The notes below the pieces were generated by a model. The model saw only the letters and a list, made by a program, of their open reading frames with translations, made no database searches and was not told the DNA's origin. Shown in pieces: positions 42,736 through 50,585 of a stretch of DNA of 50,585 nucleotides. Position 1 is the first letter of the stretch. Every line of letters starts with the position of its first letter. A program made the translations under genes and the position numbers. This DNA comes from JBOFFC01 sp051648405 (GTDB taxonomy: Bacteria > Planctomycetota > Planctomycetia > Pirellulales > Lacipirellulaceae), in assembly GCA_051648405.1 (NCBI GenBank), contig JBOFFC010000039.1, positions 1 to 50,585 of the forward strand, in the 5' to 3' direction.

Positions 42736-45180
42736 ATGGGCGTTCTCCTCTCGCACGCCGCTGTCCTTCGCTGTGCGGTCGCACTGGGGCTGAGCGCGAC
42801 CGCGATGTGCGCGTTCGCAGGGCGGCCTGCGGCGCCGCGTTACGCGACGACGATCGCCCCGCTGCTGGCGAAGCGGTGCCTAGCGTGCCACGGCCCCGAT
42901 CGGGCCGAGAGCGGCCTGCGCCTCAGTGACCGCGAGTCGATGCTGGCCGAGTCCGATTCCGGCGCGCGGCCCATCGTGGCGGGGGAGGCTGCGGCGAGCG
43001 AGCTCGTGCGGCGGGTCGAGTCGGCCGACGAGTCCGAGCGGATGCCCCCTGAGGGTCCCGCGCTGACGCCGAAGGAGATTGAATCGCTCCGCTCGTGGAT
43101 CGACGCGGGCGCGCCGTTCGAGCGGCACTGGGCGTTCGCCCGCCGAGCGACGGTCGTTCCTCCCGACGTCAATAACGACGCGTGGGTGACCAATCCGATC
43201 GACCACTTCGTGCTCGCAAAGCTCGAAGAAGCGCGCCTAGCGCCGGCGCAAGCCGCCGATCGCCCGACGATAGCGCGGCGATTGTACTACGATTTGATCG
43301 GGCTTCCGCCTACTCCAACGCAGCTCGCCGCGTTCGTCACCGACGACTCGGAGGGGGCTTACTCGCGGTTAGTCGATGAGCTCCTCGCGTCGCCTCACTA
43401 CGGCGAAAAGTGGGCCCGCCATTGGCTCGACGTCGTCCGCTACGCCGAGACCAACAGCTTCGAGCGCGACGCGGCGAAGCCCTTCGCTTGGAAGTACCGC
43501 GACTACGTCATCCGCTCATTCAACGAAGACAAGCCGTTCGACCGGTTTGTAGTCGAACAGCTCGCGGGGGACGAGGTCTCCCCGGTGACGGAAGCCTCGA
43601 TCACCGCAACCGGTTACTACCGGCTCGGCACGTGGGACGACGAGCCGGCCGACCCCTTGCAGGCGCGGTACGACGACCTCGACAGCATCGTCAGCACGAC
43701 GGGGCAGGCCTTCCTGGGGCTGACCGTCGGTTGCGCGCGGTGCCACGACCACAAGATCGACCCCTTCCCGCAAACCAACTACTACCAGTTGTTGTCGTTC
43801 TTTGCGGACGTCACTCCGTACGCCGACACAGTGGGGCGCGACGCCAAGCTCTACAGCCTTTGGGACCTCTCGCCAGCCGAAGCCAAGGCGGAGCGCACGG
43901 CGCTGCGCGGCGCCGTGGCGGCGCTCGAAGCGGGCAAGCTCGCAATGGAGGAAGTCGCCATCAAGAGGATGGACGGCGTCGATCAGCGACGCAGCGAGCA
44001 ACCCGAGAATCGCCCGGCGCTGCTCGCCGAGAAGCTCGCCGGCGTCCAGAGTGAAGGGGAACGCTTGGCGTACGCCGCGCTGGTCGATCAACGGGCCGCG
44101 GCGCAGGGGCGGCTCGACGCGATGCCGGAAGCCGCGATGGCGCTCTCCCTTGCGGTGTGCGAGCCGCGTCCCGAACCGATCCAGGTGATGGCTCGCGGGA
44201 ACCCTCACGTGCCGGGTGACGCCGTGGAACCGGCGTTCCCGGACTTGTTCGGCAACCCTGCGCCGGCGATCCCTGACCCAGCGCCCGATGCGCGATCGGC
44301 CGGCCGGCGGATCGTCCTCGCCAATTGGATCGCCTCGCCCGACAACCTGCTCACTGCGCGGGTGATCGCGAACCGCGTCTGGCAGCATCACTTTGGGCGA
44401 GGCATCGTTCGGAGCGCCAACAACTTCGGGCAGTTGGGGACCCCGCCGACGCACCCCGAGCTGCTCGACTGGTTGGCAGGCTACCTCGTTGAGCACGGTT
44501 GGCGCCTGAAGGAGCTGCACCGGCTGATCGTCCACTCGAGCGCTTACCGAATGTCGTCGCGACCCTCGGCCGCCGCGCTCGCCGCGGACCCCGCGAACGA
44601 CCTCTTCAGCCGCTTCGACCTCCGGCGTCTGACCGCCGAGGAGGTCCGCGACTCGGCGCTTGCGGTTACAGGCGCACTCAACGCGGACCTGTACGGCCCG
44701 AGCGTGTTTCCCAAGCTCTCTGCCGAGGTGCACGGCACGCAGTCGCGGCCCGGCGAGGGTTGGCCAACGTCGGACGAGAAGTCCTCGAGTCGCCGTTCGA
44801 TCTACATCCACATCAAGCGCAGCCTCGTTCCTCCCGAGCTCTCGGCGTTCGATTTCCCCGAGACCGACACCAGCTGCGAGGCGCGCTTCAACACGACCCA
44901 GCCGGGGCAAGCGCTGAACCTGCTACACGGCGAGTTCCTCCGCGCCCGGGCTGGCGACCTCGCCGAGCGCGTTGCCAACGACGCGGGGGCGGGGGTCGGG
45001 GAGCGGATCGCGGAGGCGCTGCGGATCGCGCTGCAGCGCGATCCCGATGCGCAAACGGTGTCCGACGTCGAAGGCCTCTACAAGCGCCTCGTCGAACAGC
45101 ACGGCGTGGCGCCCGACGAGGCGCTGCGTCAGTGCTGCTTGGTGGTGCTCAACCTGAACGAGTTCGTCTACATCGACTGA
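42736..45180 (+). CDS. PSCyt1-DUF1549-DUF1553 protein (planctomycete cytochrome-type)
   Basis: This 814-residue exported protein begins with a signal peptide (about 5-32) and a single haem-binding motif CLACH near residue 53 within a cytochrome-c-like domain (to about 130). DUF1549 follows (HFVLAKLEEARLAPAQ, RRLYYDLIGLPPTP, WARHWLDVVRYAETN, with CARCHDHKIDP as a second CxxCH). DUF1553 occupies the C-terminal part (RIVLANWIASPDNLLTAR, HPELLDWLAG, SAYRMSSRPS). These proteins nearly always precede a DUF1501 gene in planctomycetes, as here (20 bases on). They are thought to handle electrons in periplasmic glycan or sulfate-ester processing, but no reaction is established. Confidence 0.9.
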   Translation: MGVLLSHAAVLRCAVALGLSATAMCAFAGRPAAPRYATTIAPLLAKRCLACHGPDRAESGLRLSDRESMLAESDSGARPIVAGEAAASELVRRVESADESERMPPEGPALTPKEIESLRSWIDAGAPFERHWAFARRATVVPPDVNNDAWVTNPIDHFVLAKLEEARLAPAQAADRPTIARRLYYDLIGLPPTPTQLAAFVTDDSEGAYSRLVDELLASPHYGEKWARHWLDVVRYAETNSFERDAAKPFAWKYRDYVIRSFNEDKPFDRFVVEQLAGDEVSPVTEASITATGYYRLGTWDDEPADPLQARYDDLDSIVSTTGQAFLGLTVGCARCHDHKIDPFPQTNYYQLLSFFADVTPYADTVGRDAKLYSLWDLSPAEAKAERTALRGAVAALEAGKLAMEEVAIKRMDGVDQRRSEQPENRPALLAEKLAGVQSEGERLAYAALVDQRAAAQGRLDAMPEAAMALSLAVCEPRPEPIQVMARGNPHVPGDAVEPAFPDLFGNPAPAIPDPAPDARSAGRRIVLANWIASPDNLLTARVIANRVWQHHFGRGIVRSANNFGQLGTPPTHPELLDWLAGYLVEHGWRLKELHRLIVHSSAYRMSSRPSAAALAADPANDLFSRFDLRRLTAEEVRDSALAVTGALNADLYGPSVFPKLSAEVHGTQSRPGEGWPTSDEKSSSRRSIYIHIKRSLVPPELSAFDFPETDTSCEARFNTTQPGQALNLLHGEFLRARAGDLAERVANDAGAGVGERIAEALRIALQRDPDAQTVSDVEGLYKRLVEQHGVAPDEALRQCCLVVLNLNEFVYID

Positions 45181-45199
45181 TCGCCCCACGGGCCGAACC

Positions 45200-46657
<1,458 letters not shown>

Positions 46658-46698
46658 CCAAACCGCAACCGCGTTCAACTCCCACGAACCGAGACTCG

Positions 46699-47499
46699 AT
46701 GACAAACTCCTTGGAAAGCAGCGCTAACGGCCGCATGAGCGGTGAAGGCGACCGGCTCGACGGCCGCGTCGCCCTCGTGACGGGCTCGTCGCGGGGGCTC
46801 GGCAAGGCGATCGCCCTGCGCCTGGCGCGAGCGGGAGCGAGCGTCGCGATCAACTACGCGAGCGACGCCCGCCGGGCCGCGGAGACCCTCGACGAGGTGC
46901 TCGCCGAGGGGGGTCGCGGGGTTGCGCTCCAAGCCGATGTCACCGATCCCGTATCGGTCGAGCGGCTCGTGGCGGAGGTGAGCGCCGCGCTCGGTCCGGT
47001 TGACGTGCTCGTCCCCAACGCCACGTGCGACCAACCGGAACTGCCGATCGAGGAGTACGACCTCGACTTCTACCGACGGATGCTCGACTTCTTCGTGCTC
47101 AGCCCGGTGATGCTCACCAAGGGGGTCCTTCCGGCGATGAAGCGTCGCCGCTGGGGGCGGATCGTCCACGTCACGAGCGAGGTGTTCCAGTGCGGGAACC
47201 CCAACTTCACGGCGTACGTCGCCGCCAAAGGGGGGCAGACGGGCCTCGCCCGCAGCAGCGCGCGCGAGCTGGCGCCGCACGGCGTAACCGTCAACTGCGT
47301 GGCGCCGGGCTGGGTCCCGGTCGAGCGTCACGCGCACGCGACGCAGCAAGACCGCGACACCTACGTGGCGACGATCCCCGTCGGCCGGTTCGGCACGCCC
47401 GAGGAGGTCGCCGCCGCGGTTGCCTACCTGGCGAGCCCTGCGGCGGGCTTCGTCACGGGGCAGGTGATCACCGTCAACGGCGGCCGGACGATGGGCTGA
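46699..47499 (+). CDS. Short-chain dehydrogenase/reductase (FabG-like)
   Basis: This 266-residue cytoplasmic SDR has the cofactor loop VTGSSRGLGKAIAL, the NNAG-position variant VPNATC, an active-site segment HVTSEVFQCGN then YVAAK, and the C-terminal FVTGQVITVNGGRTMG. It would reduce or oxidise a carbonyl/hydroxyl group with NAD(P)H. The substrate is unknown; annotation as 3-oxoacyl-ACP reductase would rest only on general similarity. It lies 41 bases after the DUF1501 gene, and converges with the GH3 gene after 33 bases. Confidence 0.85.
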   Translation: MTNSLESSANGRMSGEGDRLDGRVALVTGSSRGLGKAIALRLARAGASVAINYASDARRAAETLDEVLAEGGRGVALQADVTDPVSVERLVAEVSAALGPVDVLVPNATCDQPELPIEEYDLDFYRRMLDFFVLSPVMLTKGVLPAMKRRRWGRIVHVTSEVFQCGNPNFTAYVAAKGGQTGLARSSARELAPHGVTVNCVAPGWVPVERHAHATQQDRDTYVATIPVGRFGTPEEVAAAVAYLASPAAGFVTGQVITVNGGRTMG

Positions 47500-47532
47500 G
47501 CCGCGTCGGAGCCGGCTGCACCGCGACGGCGA

Positions 47533-50016
47533 CTACCGCGCCGCGGCGAGCTTCGCATGGACGTCGATCTGCCGCAGCGGGCCGCTGACGGTGAGGGTCG
47601 CCGATTGGAGTTCGACGCTGTTGGGGCCGGTCATGACGTCGAACTCCCCCGGTTCAACGACCAGCCGCTCGGCCAGGTCGTGGAAGGCGAGCGACTGCTC
47701 GTTCAGCTCGAAAGTCACGGTCGTCTTCGCCCCCGCGGCGAGCGTCACGCGCCGGAACGCCTTCAGTTCCTTGACGGGCCGTGTGACCGAGCTGACCCGG
47801 TCGCGGATGTAGAGCTGGACCACTTCGTCGCCGTCGCGCGGCCCGGTGTTCGCCACCTCGACGCTGACGGTGACCGGCTCGGCGAGGCTCGTTGTGCTCG
47901 TGCTCAGGCGCGGCGGGCCGAGTCGGAACTCGGTGTAGCTGAGCCCGAACCCGAACGGGAACAGCGGCGACTTGTCCGAGAACGCGTACCCTCGGCGGGC
48001 GGTCGGCTTGTGGTTGTAGAAGACCGGGAGCTGCCCGACGGAGCGCGGGATCGTAATCGGCAGCTTGCCCCCCGGGTTGAGCTCGCCGACGAGCGCTTCG
48101 GCGACGGCGGTCCCTCCTTCTTGACCGAGGTACCACCCTTCGAGCACGGCATTGGCCCCCTCGACCACGTCACCGATGGCAAGCGGTCGGCCGTGCAGCA
48201 TCACGACGACGGTCGGCTTGGCGGCGGCGCAGACGCGCTCGACGAGCTCTTCTTGCTGCCCGAACAGTCGAAGGCCCGAGCGGTCCCCCAAGTGGTTCTC
48301 GGCCCACGCTTCGCGAGACGTCTGCTCGTTGTCGCCGACTACGAGCACCACGAGGTCGGCCGCGGCGGCGACGCGCGACGCCGCTTCCAGACGCGGCTTG
48401 TTTTCTTCCTCGGAGATCGGCTTCACCTCGTCGCCGAACCAGTTCCGGCTCGCGGTTAGGCGGCACCCTTCGGCGTAGGTCACCTCCGCTTTGCCGGCGA
48501 GCTTCGCTCGCACGCCGTCGAGTACGCTGACCTGGTGTTTGGGGGTGTCGCTGTAGCCCCCGAGCATCACCTCGGCCGCGTTGGGGCCGATCACCGCGAT
48601 GCGCCGCGGTCCCCCCGGCTTGCCGAGGTCCTCGATCGGCAGCAACCCGTCGTTCTTGAGGAGCGTCACCGCCTTGCGAGCCGCCTCGAGGGCCACGGCC
48701 CGCGACTCGTCGTTGCTCGTGACCCGCTCGGCGTAGGCAGGGTCGGCGTAGGGGTCCTCGAACAGTCCCGCGAGGAACTTGGTCCGCAGCACCCGGGCCA
48801 CTGCCCTGTCGATCGCCGCCTCGGAGACGCGTTTCGAGCGCACCAGCGCGGCGAGCCGGGCGTAGGACGCGAGCTTCGGCATGTCCATATCGACGCCGGC
48901 GGCGAGCGCCGTGACCGCCGCGTCGTCCGCGGTGGCGGCGACGTGGTGCCGGCGCTCGAGCTCGGGGATCGCGTCGTAGTCCGAGATCACCAGCCCTCGA
49001 AAGCCCCACTCACGCCGCAGCACGCGGTCGAGCAACCAGCCGTTGGCGTGCGAAGGGACACCGTCCACCTCGTTGTACGACGGCATAACGGCCATCACGT
49101 TCGTCTCGGTCACGGCGCGGCGGAACGGCGGCAAGAACGTGTCGCGGAGCTCGCGCTCCGAAATGTTCGCGGGCCCGACGTTCTGCCCCGCTTCGGGTTG
49201 GCCGTGACCCGTCATGTGCTTAAGGGTCGCGAAGACGTGCTCCTTGCCGAGCGGCAGGTCGGTCCCTTGGAAGCCACGGACGGCGGCGAGGCCCATCTCC
49301 GAGACGAGGTACGGGTCTTCGCCGTACGTTTCTTCGATGCGACCCCAGCGCGGCTCGCGTCCGACATCGACCACGGGGGCGAGCACGATCGCGACGCCGC
49401 GGGCGCGGATCTCGCGGCCGACGACTCGGAAGCAGCGCTCGAGCAGCGCCGGGTCCCAAGTCCCCGCCAGCCCGATCGCCTGCGGGAAGTGCGTCGCCTC
49501 GTTCGCCTGGAAGCCGTGAAGGCCCTCGCCGTGGAAGAGGACGGGGATCCCCAGGCGAGTGTTCTCGGCGACCCACTTCTGAATCGCGTTGACGAGCTCG
49601 GCTGTTTCCCGAGCGCCGCGAGTCGCCTCGACGCCGGCCGAGGCCCCCGCTTCGCCGGACCTGTCGCCTGGGCGGGCGATCTGTCCGATCCCTCCCCCGA
49701 GCCGCGCCGCGGCCCGGTTGGGATCGAATCTACCGGTGGCGTCGAGCAGCTCGGCCTTCTCCCCCCACAGGCAGCAGAGCTGCGCGACCTTCTCGTCGAG
49801 CGTCATCCGGCCGAGCAGGTCCGACACGCGGTCGATGACCGGCAACGACGCGTCTCGGTACTTTGCTTGCGCGTCGGGCCTGCCGACTTCCTTTGTCTCT
49901 GCGACCGAGGCCGTCAGCGACACGCCGAGCCCAAGCAGGGCGACCCAGACGACTTGGCGAGGCAGGGGAGAGCGGCCGGAGTACAAACAGCGGCGGAGAG
50001 GCGATCGGGCAAGCAT
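47533..50016 (-). CDS. Exported GH3 beta-glycosidase
   Basis: This 827-residue enzyme has an N-terminal hydrophobic export segment (VVWVALLGLGVSLTASVAE, ending near 40), a GH3 N-terminal barrel with KHMTGHG and the nucleophile D346 in GLVISDYDAI, a GH3 C-terminal domain, and a fibronectin-type-III-like end (VSVEVANTGPRDGDEVVQLY). The length fits periplasmic BglX-type enzymes. It should release glucose or xylose from beta-linked oligosaccharides in the periplasm. It is divergent from a xylose isomerase gene, which hints at beta-xylosidase activity, an inference only. Confidence 0.92.
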   Translation of the reverse strand: MLARSPLRRCLYSGRSPLPRQVVWVALLGLGVSLTASVAETKEVGRPDAQAKYRDASLPVIDRVSDLLGRMTLDEKVAQLCCLWGEKAELLDATGRFDPNRAAARLGGGIGQIARPGDRSGEAGASAGVEATRGARETAELVNAIQKWVAENTRLGIPVLFHGEGLHGFQANEATHFPQAIGLAGTWDPALLERCFRVVGREIRARGVAIVLAPVVDVGREPRWGRIEETYGEDPYLVSEMGLAAVRGFQGTDLPLGKEHVFATLKHMTGHGQPEAGQNVGPANISERELRDTFLPPFRRAVTETNVMAVMPSYNEVDGVPSHANGWLLDRVLRREWGFRGLVISDYDAIPELERRHHVAATADDAAVTALAAGVDMDMPKLASYARLAALVRSKRVSEAAIDRAVARVLRTKFLAGLFEDPYADPAYAERVTSNDESRAVALEAARKAVTLLKNDGLLPIEDLGKPGGPRRIAVIGPNAAEVMLGGYSDTPKHQVSVLDGVRAKLAGKAEVTYAEGCRLTASRNWFGDEVKPISEEENKPRLEAASRVAAAADLVVLVVGDNEQTSREAWAENHLGDRSGLRLFGQQEELVERVCAAAKPTVVVMLHGRPLAIGDVVEGANAVLEGWYLGQEGGTAVAEALVGELNPGGKLPITIPRSVGQLPVFYNHKPTARRGYAFSDKSPLFPFGFGLSYTEFRLGPPRLSTSTTSLAEPVTVSVEVANTGPRDGDEVVQLYIRDRVSSVTRPVKELKAFRRVTLAAGAKTTVTFELNEQSLAFHDLAERLVVEPGEFDVMTGPNSVELQSATLTVSGPLRQIDVHAKLAAAR

Positions 50017-50263
50017 GCTGTGGAATCATGAGGAGGGTCGGTGGGGGGCGTTTGGTTGGTCGCCACCGCCGCGAATCTAGTATTCTGTTCAGACCCCGGG
50101 GCCCGGTCGATCCGCCAGTCCCGTCAATCAACCCCTGCGGAACCGTCATCCTCCGAGCTCGGGACGGCTTGCTGGGCTCGGGGCCTTGATCGCTCCGCCG
50201 CGCGGGGCGACTCTCTCCCAGGTCGCAGTCTCCCGCCTTCTCGCCTATCAAGCTCGGCTCGCC
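50017..50263. other. Divergent intergenic region, GH3 / xylose isomerase
   Basis: This 247-base stretch contains a less GC-rich patch near 50075-50093 (TCTAGTATTCTGTTC) that could hold a -10 element for the rightward gene. No correctly spaced -35 is evident. No coding frame was seen. Confidence 0.35.
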
Positions 50264-50585
50264 ATGACCGCTTTCCCCGAAGTCGCCACCCGCGTCCCGT
50301 TCGAGGGCCGGACGAGCCGCAACCCGCTCGCCTATAAGCACTACGACCCCTCGGAGCTCGTCGAAGGGAAGTCGATGCGCGACCACCTGCGGTTCAGCGT
50401 CGTCTACTGGCACACATTCCGCGGCACCGGCGCCGACCCGTTCGGCCCCGGCACGCTGGTCCGTCCGTGGGAGGACGGCACGGACTCGGTCGAGAACGCC
50501 AAGAACCGTGCGCGGGTGGCGTTTGAGTTCTTCGAGAAGCTCGGCGCCCCCCACTACGCGTTCCACGACCGCGACGTGGCCCCCG
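50264..50585 (+). CDS. xylA: Xylose isomerase, N-terminal part (cut by window end)
   Basis: The first 107 residues are visible. They match the start of xylose isomerases: YDPSELVEGKSMRDHLRFSV, YWHTFRGTGADPFG, ENAKNRARVAFEFFEKLG, and YAFHDRDVAP, which contains the first active-site histidine and aspartate region. The enzyme interconverts D-xylose and D-xylulose with two divalent metals in the cytoplasm. The ATG at 50264 fits the family start. The remainder lies beyond the window, so integrity cannot be judged. Confidence 0.92.
   Translation, partial: MTAFPEVATRVPFEGRTSRNPLAYKHYDPSELVEGKSMRDHLRFSVVYWHTFRGTGADPFGPGTLVRPWEDGTDSVENAKNRARVAFEFFEKLGAPHYAFHDRDVAP

Noticed and set aside
42506..42784. 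Small minus-strand frame in repeat copy 2 that resembles a frame in copy 1
   Set aside because: The protein similarity follows from the DNA repeat itself; there is no ribosome-binding site, and the matched part has hairpin structure instead.

Overview
The window reads as a high-GC planctomycete chromosome segment, most likely Pirellulales (the Lacipirellulaceae/Pirellulaceae side). The grounds are lineage hallmarks seen together: two prepilin-like DUF1559 proteins, a PSCyt1-DUF1549-DUF1553 protein followed by a DUF1501 protein, secreted proteins ending in dockerin-like 'GDYxxDGxVNAxDYTVWRxN' segments plus VPEP-CTERM sorting tails, an N-terminal planctomycete extracellular motif, and a bifunctional rhamnulose-1-phosphate aldolase/dehydrogenase. 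I saw no tRNA, rRNA, CRISPR array or intact mobile element.

Layout. (1) 0.3-10.4 kb: a secreted GH13 alpha-amylase-like protein, then a leftward fucose-type operon (FucP-like permease, fucose-isomerase-like protein, class II aldolase), and divergently a PfkB fructokinase-like kinase with a sugar-porter MFS protein. (2) 10.5-16.6 kb: an Rrf2 regulator divergent from a cysteine-rich outer-membrane barrel protein, an ECF sigma factor with a membrane-anchored anti-sigma-like protein, and a DUF1559 protein. (3) 16.8-27.0 kb: an accessory island of four large exported proteins. Three consecutive ones carry six copies of one discoidin-like domain, one is a fusion of two exported proteins, and one carries a glucose/sorbosone-dehydrogenase-type propeller. 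A 23-codon DUF1559 tail remnant lies inside this island. (4) 27.0-35.5 kb: a complete L-rhamnose operon (aldolase/dehydrogenase, kinase, isomerase, RhaT) ending in a LarA-like protein, under a divergent DeoR-family regulator. (5) 35.7-47.5 kb: DUF1559 plus lipoprotein, an IS66 scar, then a run of TIM-barrel isomerase-like, Gfo/Idh/MocA oxidoreductase, SUMF1-like and HGSNAT/DUF5009-like genes, followed by DUF1553, DUF1501 and SDR genes. (6) 47.5-50.6 kb: a GH3 glycosidase divergent from a xylose isomerase cut by the window edge.

How it fits together. The window is largely about acquiring and degrading plant or algal glycans: secreted hydrolases and carbohydrate-binding surface proteins, then uptake and catabolism of L-fucose, L-rhamnose, fructose-type sugars and xylose. 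The rhamnose operon should yield DHAP and L-lactate, and the LarA-like protein could act on that 2-hydroxy acid.

The least explained items are a ~160-bp inverted-repeat-bounded element present twice, each time just 3' of an operon and in the same transcriptional sense; the in-frame PEP-CTERM/signal-peptide fusion; and the DUF1559 tail remnant beside a lower-GC gene.
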